Assembly (NCBI GenBank): GCA_040255345.1
Contig: JBDZUV010000002.1
Location: 1 to 64,000 of the forward strand
Source of the DNA: JAFDWI01 sp040255345
Lineage (GTDB): Bacteria > Actinomycetota > Acidimicrobiia > Acidimicrobiales > Iamiaceae
DNA length: 64,000 bases
Direction of reading: 5' to 3'
Of the stretch, positions 51,824 to 59,202 are shown piece after piece. The position numbers and the translations under genes were made by a program. The notes under the pieces are model-generated. The model searched no databases and had not been told where the DNA came from. It saw nothing but the letters and a program-made list of their open reading frames with translations. The number at the start of each line of letters is the position of its first letter. Position 1 is the first letter of the stretch.

Positions 51824-51897
51824 TTCCGAAAGCGACCGACCCCGGTGGCTCGAACGTGCCCCCGACCACTGACGACAGACCGAAGGGTGACCCCGAC

Positions 51898-54846
51898 ATG
51901 GCTGCACATGACCCCGTAGCGAGCGGTTCCGTACCGGACGAACACGGTTCGGACGATTCGGTCCAGGATGACGTCGGGCCGACCGCCCCCGACGATCGCT
52001 TCGTGGCCCGACACATCGGGCCGACCGCGGCCCAACAGGCCGAGATGCTGGCCTACCTCGGCGTCGGAAGCCTCGACGAGTTGATCGACCGGATCGTTCC
52101 CCACCAGATCCGCTCCACCGCGCCGCTGGCACTACCGGCCGCGGTGTCCGAACGGACCGCAGCCGGGATGCTCCGGGAGATCGCCGCACAGAACACGCCG
52201 ATGCGTTCGATGATCGGCCTCGGCTACCACGACACGATCACTCCCCCGGTGCTCCGGCGCAACATTCTCGAGAATCCCGCCTGGTACACCGCGTACACGC
52301 CCTACCAGCCCGAGATCTCCCAGGGACGGCTCGAAGCACTGTTGAACTTCCAGACCATGGTCGCGGACCTGTGTGCCCTCGACCTGGCGAACGCGTCACT
52401 GCTCGACGAGGCGACGGCGGTGGCCGAGGCCATGACGCTGGCCCGGCGGGTTTCGAAGGTGGCCGCCGACGCCCCGTTTCTCGTCGACGCCGACACCCAC
52501 CCCCAGACCCTCGCCGTGCTGGCCACCCGGGCCGAACCACTGGGGCTGCGTGTCGAGACCTTCTCGGTCGCCGAGGGCATCGGTGCGTCGACCCCGTTCG
52601 GCATCCTGATCTCCCAGCCGGGCTCGAGTGGCCGTCTGGCCGCGACCGGACACCTCCGCCGCCTCGCCGAAGTGGTGCACGAACGCGGTGGGCTGGTCAC
52701 CGCCACCACCGACCTGTTCGCCTGCACCCTGATCGCGCCGCCGGGCGAATGGGGTGCCGACGTCGCCGTGGGCTCGTCTCAACGCTTCGGTGTGCCCATG
52801 GGCAACGGCGGACCCCACGCCGCGTTCATGGCCGCCCGCACCGGTCTGGAACGTTCGCTGCCCGGAAGGCTCGTGGGCACCTCGGTGGACGCCGCCGGCA
52901 CGCCCGCCCACCGCCTCGCCCTCCAGACCCGTGAGCAGCACATCCGTCGGGAACGGGCCACGTCGAACATCTGCACCGCCCAGGTGCTGCTCGCGGTGAT
53001 CGCCGGGGCGTACGCGGTCTACCACGGCCCCGAAGGACTCACGCGGATCGCCCGTCGGATCCATCACCTGGCGGGGACGTTGGCCGATGCGCTCGTCGCC
53101 GCCGGCGTGGAACTCGTCGCCGACGAGTTCTTCGACACGGTCACGGCGCGGGTGCCGGGGCGTGCGGACGCGGTCGTGGCCGCCGCCGAGGAGCGGGGCG
53201 TCAATCTGCGCCGCGTCGACGCCGACCGGGTCGGCATCGCATGCGACGAGACGACGACCGTCGACGACCTGATCGCGGTGTTGGCCGCGTTCGGCCTGCC
53301 GGTCGAGCGATCGAGAGATCTGCCGCGCGCCGTGAAGGGTGGTGACCGGCTGGGTGAGGCGGCAGGCCGGAAGTCGGCGTTCTGCACCGCGGAGGTCTTC
53401 GGTGCCCACCGTTCGGAGACGTCGATGATGCGCTACCTGCGGCGGCTCTCCGACGCGGACCTCGCGCTCGACCGGACGATGATCCCGCTGGGTTCGTGCA
53501 CCATGAAGCTGAACGCCGCCGCCGAGATGGAGCCGATCTCGTGGCCGGAGTTCGCGCAGATCCATCCCTTCGCCCCCGCCCACCAACGTGCCGGCTACAC
53601 GCAGATGATCGCCGACCTGGAGCGCGCGCTGTGCGCGATCACCGGGTACGCGGCCGTCTCGCTGCAACCCAATGCCGGGTCCCAGGGAGAACTGGCCGGG
53701 CTGTTGGCGGTCCGGGCCTGGCACCGGTCGCGCGGAGATCTGGGGCGCGACGTGTGCCTGATCCCCTCCTCGGCCCACGGCACCAACGCGGCCAGTGCGA
53801 CCATGGCGGGCATGCGGGTGGTGGTCGTCGCGTGCGACGAGAACGGCAACGTCGACGTGGACGATCTGCGCGAGAAGATCGCCGAACACGGTGGCGAACT
53901 CGCGGCGCTGATGATCACCTATCCCTCCACGCACGGGGTGTTCGAAGAGGCCGTCGTCGAGATCTGCGAGATGGTCCACGAAGCCGGCGGACAGGTGTAC
54001 CTGGACGGTGCGAACCTGAATGCGATGGTCGGTCTCGCCCGACCCGGTGCGTTCGGGGCGGACGTCTCACACCTGAACCTCCACAAGACGTTCTGCATCC
54101 CCCATGGTGGCGGTGGCCCGGGGATCGGACCGGTCGCGGTCGGCGCCCACCTGGCGCCGTTCCTGCCCGCTCATCCCGCGGACCCCGCGGCCGGACCCGA
54201 GACCGGGATCGGCCCGGTCGCCGCGGCCCCGAGCGGCTCGGCCGGCATCCTGCCGATTCCGTGGATGTACCTGCAGATGATGGGGCCCGACGGGCTCACC
54301 GAGGCGTCGAAGGTGGCCGTACTCAACGCCAACTACGTGGCCGCCCGACTCGCATCGGCCTATCCGGTGCTGTACGTCGGTGAGACCGGAGGGGTCGCCC
54401 ACGAATGCATCCTCGACCTGCGCGGCATCACCAAGGACACCGGCGTGAGTGTCGACGACGTCGCCAAACGCCTCATCGACCACGGCTTCCATGCCCCGAC
54501 CATGAGCTTTCCCGTCGCGGGGACGCTCATGGTCGAGCCCACCGAGTCGGAGGATCTGGGAGAACTCGATCGGTTCTGCGACGCGATGCTCGCGATCCGG
54601 GCCGAGATCGATCGGATCGCCGCCGGCGACTGGCCGGCCGACGACAACCCGCTGGTCAACGCGCCGCACACCGCGGCGATGTTGCTGGGCGCCTGGGACC
54701 ACCCCTACTCCCCCTTCGAGGGTGCGTACCCGTCGGGGACGGCCCGTACCGACAAGTACTTTCCGCCGGTGCGTCGGATCGACGGCGTCTACGGCGACCG
54801 CAACCTGGTGTGCTCGTGTCCCCCGATGGAGTCCTACGCGAGCTGA
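51898..54846 (+). CDS. gcvP: Glycine dehydrogenase (decarboxylating), P protein
   Basis: PLP enzyme that starts glycine cleavage. 982 residues, single-chain form. After a 35-residue acidic, poorly conserved start comes DDRFVARHIGP, the family opening; TAYTPYQPEISQGRLEALLNFQT, then the PLP Lys730 in NLHKTFCIPHGGGGPGIGP. ATG 51898 fits the end of the riboswitch leader, though in-frame reading extends upstream through the RNA. It converges on gcvT with stop codons directly abutting. Confidence 0.96.
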   Translation: MAAHDPVASGSVPDEHGSDDSVQDDVGPTAPDDRFVARHIGPTAAQQAEMLAYLGVGSLDELIDRIVPHQIRSTAPLALPAAVSERTAAGMLREIAAQNTPMRSMIGLGYHDTITPPVLRRNILENPAWYTAYTPYQPEISQGRLEALLNFQTMVADLCALDLANASLLDEATAVAEAMTLARRVSKVAADAPFLVDADTHPQTLAVLATRAEPLGLRVETFSVAEGIGASTPFGILISQPGSSGRLAATGHLRRLAEVVHERGGLVTATTDLFACTLIAPPGEWGADVAVGSSQRFGVPMGNGGPHAAFMAARTGLERSLPGRLVGTSVDAAGTPAHRLALQTREQHIRRERATSNICTAQVLLAVIAGAYAVYHGPEGLTRIARRIHHLAGTLADALVAAGVELVADEFFDTVTARVPGRADAVVAAAEERGVNLRRVDADRVGIACDETTTVDDLIAVLAAFGLPVERSRDLPRAVKGGDRLGEAAGRKSAFCTAEVFGAHRSETSMMRYLRRLSDADLALDRTMIPLGSCTMKLNAAAEMEPISWPEFAQIHPFAPAHQRAGYTQMIADLERALCAITGYAAVSLQPNAGSQGELAGLLAVRAWHRSRGDLGRDVCLIPSSAHGTNAASATMAGMRVVVVACDENGNVDVDDLREKIAEHGGELAALMITYPSTHGVFEEAVVEICEMVHEAGGQVYLDGANLNAMVGLARPGAFGADVSHLNLHKTFCIPHGGGGPGIGPVAVGAHLAPFLPAHPADPAAGPETGIGPVAAAPSGSAGILPIPWMYLQMMGPDGLTEASKVAVLNANYVAARLASAYPVLYVGETGGVAHECILDLRGITKDTGVSVDDVAKRLIDHGFHAPTMSFPVAGTLMVEPTESEDLGELDRFCDAMLAIRAEIDRIAAGDWPADDNPLVNAPHTAAMLLGAWDHPYSPFEGAYPSGTARTDKYFPPVRRIDGVYGDRNLVCSCPPMESYAS

Positions 54847-55914
54847 TCAGCTCTGCGAGGGCAGCGCCAGGAACGGCAGTGGCACGACGACCCCGGCGAG
54901 CGGGTCGCGGTTGGTGACCACCTCGACGGCCGCGCCTTCGGAGACCTCGGGCGCGACGAGCGCGAACGCGACACCACTCTGCAGTGACGGCGAGAAGTTG
55001 CCGCTGGTGATGTGACCGACCACGTGGCCGTCGACGGTGACCTGTTGATCCGCGCGTGGAGGCCGGCGACCTTCGGTGCGGATACCGACCAGGTGACGGG
55101 CCACGCCCGCAGCCCGTTCCGCCTCAAGCGCGGCGCGGCCGCGGAAGTCGCCTTTGTCCCAACCCACCACCCAGCCGAGCCCGGCCTGGAGCGGCGTGAT
55201 GCCCGGCCCGAGTTCATGCCCGTGCAGGGGCAGGCCGGCTTCGAGCCGCAGGGTGTCACGTGCGCCGAGTCCGGCCGGGGTGAAGCCTGCTTCGATCACC
55301 GCGTCCCAGAGGTCTTCCGCCGCGTCGGTCGGAGCGGCGATCTCCACCCCGTCCTCACCCGTGTAGCCGGTGCCCGCGGCGGTGCAGGCGTGGCCCCGCC
55401 AGGTGAATCCGGTGACTCTGAATCGTCCGATGCGCGCCGCCTCGGGCGCGACCGCTTCCAGACGCCGCCGCGCCCGGGGGCCCTGCAGGGCGAGCACCAC
55501 CCGTTCGCCGGTGACGTCGCGGCTGGGTGACCCGAGCGCGTCGAGGACCCCACGCGTGTTCGACGCGTTCGGCATCACGACGAACGAGGTGGCGTCGGTC
55601 CACCACACGATGATGTCGTCGAGGATCGACCCGTCACGCTCGTCCAGCAGATGGGTGTACTGCGCTCGGCCCGGTGCGACCTTCGACAGGTCGTTGGTCA
55701 GGCTCCGTTGCAGGCGATCGAAGGCGTCGTCTCCCTCGACGAGCACCGCGCCCAGATGGCTGACGTCGAACACGACCGCGTCCGACCGGCACGCCCGGTG
55801 CTCGGCCAACGTGCCGTCGGGATACTGCAGCGGCATGTCCCATCCACCGAATTCGACCATCTTGGCCTCGGCCCGACGGTGGACGGCATCGAGCGGCGAC
55901 CGGCGCAGGGTCAC
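54847..55914 (-). CDS. gcvT: Aminomethyltransferase, glycine cleavage T protein
   Basis: Transfers the C1 unit from lipoyl-H protein to tetrahydrofolate, releasing ammonia. 355 residues. RSPLDAVHRRAEAKMVEFGGWDMPLQY is the family opening (folate site), with VSHLGAVLVEGDD, GYTGEDGVEI and AGLGARDTLRLEAGLPLHGHEL following. GTG 55914 overlaps the stop of the upstream MerR gene (GTGA), so it is expressed from that promoter, not from the gcvP riboswitch. Confidence 0.95.
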   Translation of the reverse strand: MTLRRSPLDAVHRRAEAKMVEFGGWDMPLQYPDGTLAEHRACRSDAVVFDVSHLGAVLVEGDDAFDRLQRSLTNDLSKVAPGRAQYTHLLDERDGSILDDIIVWWTDATSFVVMPNASNTRGVLDALGSPSRDVTGERVVLALQGPRARRRLEAVAPEAARIGRFRVTGFTWRGHACTAAGTGYTGEDGVEIAAPTDAAEDLWDAVIEAGFTPAGLGARDTLRLEAGLPLHGHELGPGITPLQAGLGWVVGWDKGDFRGRAALEAERAAGVARHLVGIRTEGRRPPRADQQVTVDGHVVGHITSGNFSPSLQSGVAFALVAPEVSEGAAVEVVTNRDPLAGVVVPLPFLALPSQS

Positions 55915-56417
55915 TGGGCGACGGGGGCGGCGACGCCGTGCGATCCGGCGTCGGGTACGGCGCCGGGGACGATCTGATGGACGGCCGCGGCGACCTCTGA
56001 CTGCACGTCGGACAGCGCGAGCAGGTTCAGGACGCCCTGGCCCTTGAACCGGTTCACGACGTCGATGAGTTCCTCGCCGTCGCGCACGAGCACGGCGGAT
56101 GATCCCGAGAGCACCAGATGGGCGCTCGCGATGTCGGTGTCGAGCTGATCGCGCAGGTAGCCGAAGGCACTGCGCACGGCCGGCAGCGAGATGCCCGCGT
56201 CCTGCAGCCGTTTGATGATCTTGAGCTCGAGCAGATCGCCGTAGGAATAGCGACGACGTGAGCCGCTGCCGGTCGCGTCGGTGAGGCTCGGACGGACGAG
56301 GTCGGTCCGGGCCCAGTAGTCGAGTTGTCGGTAGGTGATCCCGACGATCTCCGCGCTCTGACGACCGCTGAAGCCCTGCCCGTCGTGTTCTCGATTTTCC
56401 GTCGGGCCTGGGTCCAC
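55911..56417 (-). CDS. MerR-family regulator (Rv1830-like), likely governing the gcvT unit
   Basis: 168 residues. N-terminal winged helix: FSGRQSAEIVGITYRQLDYWARTDLVRPS then GSRRRYSYGDLLELKIIKRLQDAGISL, the MerR DNA-binding domain and its helix. The C-terminal part has no Cys cluster, so it does not sense metals; it may bind a ligand or protein. GTG 56417 follows AGGGA. Directly upstream are a TTGACA-TACGTT promoter and a CCGT-N6-ACGG inverted repeat. In M. tuberculosis Rv1830 occupies the same place next to Rv1829. Confidence 0.88.
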   Translation of the reverse strand: MDPGPTENREHDGQGFSGRQSAEIVGITYRQLDYWARTDLVRPSLTDATGSGSRRRYSYGDLLELKIIKRLQDAGISLPAVRSAFGYLRDQLDTDIASAHLVLSGSSAVLVRDGEELIDVVNRFKGQGVLNLLALSDVQSEVAAAVHQIVPGAVPDAGSHGVAAPVAQ

Positions 56418-56448
56418 GGTCGTTCCCTGTCTCGTCGAAGCACGACAA

Positions 56449-56462
56449 CCGTGAAATTACGG
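56449..56462 (-). promoter_or_regulatory. Inverted repeat CCGTGAAATTACGG in the merR-gcvT leader
   Basis: CCGT and ACGG arms separated by GAAATT, AT-rich within GC-rich DNA, just downstream of the predicted transcription start and 32 bases before GTG 56417. Candidate operator for autoregulation. Confidence 0.4.
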
Positions 56463-56476
56463 CCGCAGCGCCCGCC

Positions 56477-56506
56477 AACGTAGGCCCGGACGGGGCGGGT
56501 TGTCAA
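56477..56506 (-). promoter_or_regulatory. Promoter of the merR-gcvT unit: TTGACA, 18 nt, TACGTT
   Basis: A full sigma70-type match: TTGACA at 56501-56506 and TACGTT at 56477-56482 on the minus strand. Transcription should start near 56470. Confidence 0.6.
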
Positions 56507-56526
56507 TGCCTTCCCGCCGCGCGTCG

Positions 56527-57024
56527 CTACGAAGCGAAGTCTTCCGGGTCGACGTGTTCGATGAAATCCTTGAACTGTTCCACGACCTCGTCGGCGGACT
56601 CGCCGATGTCGGGGTCGGCGATGATCGGGGTCTGGCCGGCCTCGTCGAGGAGCTCCTCGGTCGCCACGATCGGCGACGAGGTGCGCAGCGCGAGGGCGAT
56701 CCCGTCCGAAGGACGGCACGACACCGTGCGGGTGCCCGAGGGGGTCGACAGCTCCAGCTCGGCGAAAAAGGTCCCGTCGGTGATCCCTGTCAGCACCACC
56801 CGGGCGAGTTGCGCGTCGAGCGTGTCGAGGACCTCACGGAACAGATCGTGGGTGAGCGGACGGGGGGTCGCGACGCCTTCGAGCACGAAGGCGATCGCGG
56901 TCGCCTCGGCACCGCCGATGAAGATCGGCAGGATCCGGCCCTGCCCGGTGACCTCTCGCAGGAGCACGATCGGCGTGTTCGCCGGCGGTTCCACCCGCAG
57001 CCCGATCAGCTCGAGGTCGATCAT
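56527..57024 (-). CDS. Bifunctional nuclease family protein (DUF151, Rv1829-like)
   Basis: 165 residues. MIDLELIGLRVEPPANTPIVLLRE, FIGGAEATAIAFVLEG, PLTHDLFREVLDTLDA and RPSDGIALALRTSSPI are clear DUF151 signatures; the acidic tail (DPDIGESADEVVEQFKDFIEH) is also usual. A plant homologue has nuclease activity, bacterial roles are little known. ATG 57024 has TAGAAT eight bases upstream with no ribosome binding site. It stands between two MerR genes in conserved order. Confidence 0.9.
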   Translation of the reverse strand: MIDLELIGLRVEPPANTPIVLLREVTGQGRILPIFIGGAEATAIAFVLEGVATPRPLTHDLFREVLDTLDAQLARVVLTGITDGTFFAELELSTPSGTRTVSCRPSDGIALALRTSSPIVATEELLDEAGQTPIIADPDIGESADEVVEQFKDFIEHVDPEDFAS

Positions 57025-57032
57025 GACTGGTG

Positions 57033-57038
57033 ATTCTA
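57033..57038 (-). promoter_or_regulatory. -10 hexamer TAGAAT, leaderless promoter of the DUF151 gene
   Basis: TAGAAT on the minus strand, 8 nt, then ATG 57024. Confidence 0.55.
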
Positions 57039-57155
57039 GTGCCGCGTCAGGGAACGTTCGCGACGTTCACGGCCGGCGTGGCGGACCCCCGATGTCGCCT
57101 GACACGGCACCTGTGCCCCGGTTCCCGGTCCGTCCGCCAGAACCGGGGTGGTCGG

Positions 57156-58271
57156 TCAGCGGCGGGGGCGCAGTTGCCCGCGCAGCGACTGCTCGAGGAG
57201 CGCTGCGTGGATCGCGGCCCCGGCCGTGGTGAGACGCCCCACGAGTTTCGTGGCTTCCGAACGAGCCGTCGGGTTCCGTTGCCGGAGCAGCGGGAGAATC
57301 ATCTGCTCGTACAGCCCGGCCTCACGGTCGGCGGCGACCTTGAAGGCCCGCAGATGCCGCGGTTCCATTCCCAGGTCGAGGAAGATCGCGGCCTGCCGGG
57401 CGCAGACCAGTGCTTCGGCACCGTAGAGCGGATCGTCGAAACCATCGGTCGGGACGACGATGCCGAACGACTCGAGCTGCGCGAGTTGTCGTTCTTCGAG
57501 TTTCGCCGCGGCGAGCAATTCGGCGCGGGTCAACGACACGTCGCTGACGTCGGGGGGTGGATCGGCGGCCGGGTCCGGGGATGGGGATGCTGGCATCGGT
57601 GGCTCCACTCGGGTTCGGGTTTCGTCGGCCCGGGGCGGTGCCGCGGGCCGCTTGTCGGCCTGGTGTTTCCCGTGGCCGTGGTTCCCGGGGTCGGCCCGGG
57701 TCGACGGCCCGGGGTCGGGGCCTGCCGGCGCGCCGGTCTCGTTCGGTTCCCCACCTCGGTGGCTGCGCTCGGTGCCCGAGGCCGCCGGGGGTGAGGCCTT
57801 CGAGCCCGGCGCCGCGGCCGGGTCGGGTGTCGGGGCCGGGGCGGCCTCGGTGCCGCCCGGTGCCGGGTCCGGTGTCGCGGCCGCCTTCCCGCCCCCGTTG
57901 CGGTCGCGTGGAGTCTTCGCATGGTCGGCCATCCACACCGGAGGTGGGTCCGCCGTGCCCGGATCGCGTGCCAGGTTCAGTTCGGCCTGTGCGGGCACCG
58001 GCTCGGCCTGGGTCGGCAGCTTCCCCTCTGAGCGGTCCAGGCGGTCCTTGATGACCTTGAGAGGCAGGAAGTTCTCCCGCTGTTGGCGGAGAATCCAGCG
58101 GAGCCGCTCGATGTCGAAGTCGTAGAACTTCCGGTAACCCGAGGCGGTGCGCTCCGGGTCGATCAGTCCCTGGCTCTCGAGAAAACGGATCTTGGTGATG
58201 GTGAGGTCGGGGAAGTCGTCGGTGAGCAGGCTCAGGACCTCGCCGATCGAGAGGTGGGTGCGGGTGGTCAC
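57156..58271 (-). CDS. ftsR: MerR-family regulator with long disordered linker (FtsR/Rv1828-like)
   Basis: 371 residues. N-terminal MerR domain: LSIGEVLSLLTDDFPDLTITKIRFLESQGLIDPERTASGYRKFYDFDIERLRWIL. Residues 85 to about 240 are an unstructured stretch rich in Pro, Ala, Gly and charged residues. The C-terminal domain (ELLAAAKLEERQLAQLESFGIV to RQAAIFLDLGMEPRHLRAFKVAADRE) is the Rv1828-type dimer or effector region. Rv1828 homologues are about 250 residues, so the linker is an expansion. FtsR controls ftsZ in corynebacteria; this role is inferred. GTG 58271 overlaps the FHA stop. Confidence 0.85.
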   Translation of the reverse strand: MTTRTHLSIGEVLSLLTDDFPDLTITKIRFLESQGLIDPERTASGYRKFYDFDIERLRWILRQQRENFLPLKVIKDRLDRSEGKLPTQAEPVPAQAELNLARDPGTADPPPVWMADHAKTPRDRNGGGKAAATPDPAPGGTEAAPAPTPDPAAAPGSKASPPAASGTERSHRGGEPNETGAPAGPDPGPSTRADPGNHGHGKHQADKRPAAPPRADETRTRVEPPMPASPSPDPAADPPPDVSDVSLTRAELLAAAKLEERQLAQLESFGIVVPTDGFDDPLYGAEALVCARQAAIFLDLGMEPRHLRAFKVAADREAGLYEQMILPLLRQRNPTARSEATKLVGRLTTAGAAIHAALLEQSLRGQLRPRR

Positions 58272-58738
58272 CGGGCCTCCCCGCCGTCGAGGTAGACGAG
58301 CTTGAACTTGCCGATCTGCAGTTCGTCGCCGTTGTGCAACGGGGCTTCCTCGATGCGTTCCCGATTGAGATAGGTGCCGTTCAGCGAACCGACGTCACGG
58401 ACCACGTACGCGCCGGACTCCTGGCGGGTCAGCTCGACATGGTTCCGCGACACGGTGACGTCGTCGAGGAAGATGTCGCTGTCGGGGTGGCGACCCGCGG
58501 TGATGAAGGGCGCGTCGAGCACGAACCGGGAACCGGCGTTCGGCCCGCGGGTGACCACCATGACCCCGTTGACCGCGAGGTCCTCGAGGTCGACCTCCAC
58601 GTCTTCGGTACCGCCGATCGACTCGACCTGGAAGGTGACCGTCACCGGTTCGTCGCCCGCCTGGGTCAGCGCAGCACCGCAGGATGAACAGAAATTCGAT
58701 CCGAGTGGATTCTGGTGACCACAGTTGTTGCAGTACAC
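58268..58738 (-). CDS. Zinc-ribbon FHA-domain protein (GarA-like position)
   Basis: 156 residues. An N-terminal zinc ribbon with CNNCGHQNPLGSNFCSSCG (two CxxC pairs) is followed by an FHA domain with GPNAGSRF, GRHPDSDIFLDDVTVSRNHVE and VGSLNGTYLNRE, very close to GarA. FHA domains bind phosphothreonine. The GarA phospho-switch motif (ETTS near the N-terminus) is not present; EPVTVTFQVES stands nearby. GTG 58738. Location between gcvH and the FtsR-like gene equals garA (Rv1827). Binding partners are unknown. Confidence 0.88.
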   Translation of the reverse strand: MYCNNCGHQNPLGSNFCSSCGAALTQAGDEPVTVTFQVESIGGTEDVEVDLEDLAVNGVMVVTRGPNAGSRFVLDAPFITAGRHPDSDIFLDDVTVSRNHVELTRQESGAYVVRDVGSLNGTYLNRERIEEAPLHNGDELQIGKFKLVYLDGGEAR

Positions 58739-58756
58739 GAGCAGACCCGCTTGGTG

Positions 58757-59137
58757 TCAGTCGCTTGTGTGGGCGCGGTAGGCGGCCGCGTCGAGCATCA
58801 GGTCGAAGGCGCCGGAGTCGGTCGGTTCGATGCGAAAGAGCCAACCGGCGCCGTAGGGGTCGTCGTTGATGATCTCCGGATTGTCGACCAGCGCGGAGTT
58901 CACGGCGGTGACGCGCCCGCCGACCGGGGTGTAGATCTCCGACACCGCCTTCGTGGACTCCACCTCGCCGACCACCGACCCGGCCTCGTAGTCGGTTCCG
59001 ACGTCGGGGAGCGACACGAACACGACATCACCGAGTGCATCCCGTGCATAGTCGGTGATCCCGACCCGGAGCTCGCCTTCGTTGGGCTCGGCCCACTCGT
59101 GATCGGTCGAATAGCGCAGGTTCTCGGGAACGTCCAT
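58757..59137 (-). CDS. gcvH: Glycine cleavage system H protein
   Basis: Lipoyl carrier that shuttles the methylamine group. 126 residues, normal. LRYSTDHEWAE opening, then VGEVESTKAVSEIYTPVGG with lipoyl Lys63, and NPEIINDDPYGAGWLFRIEP. ATG 59137 has TAGGTT eight bases upstream. It lies 18 bases before the FHA gene start, so the zinc-ribbon FHA protein is probably in its operon, as in mycobacteria. Confidence 0.96.
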   Translation of the reverse strand: MDVPENLRYSTDHEWAEPNEGELRVGITDYARDALGDVVFVSLPDVGTDYEAGSVVGEVESTKAVSEIYTPVGGRVTAVNSALVDNPEIINDDPYGAGWLFRIEPTDSGAFDLMLDAAAYRAHTSD

Positions 59138-59145
59138 GGCCCTCC

Positions 59146-59151
59146 AACCTA
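59146..59151 (-). promoter_or_regulatory. -10 hexamer TAGGTT, leaderless promoter of gcvH
   Basis: TAGGTT on the minus strand, 8 nt (GGAGGGCC), then ATG 59137. The GGAGGG is too close to the ATG to act as a ribosome binding site. Confidence 0.5.
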
Positions 59152-59202
59152 TCGCGGGGCGGCGACCCGGTCGCCACGACCCGACACGGCCCGCGGACCC
59201 GG

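Noticed and set aside
51430..51897. Open frame in phase with gcvP reading through the riboswitch
   Set aside because: The RNA aptamer elements are clear and the translation is non-conserved until after ATG 51898.
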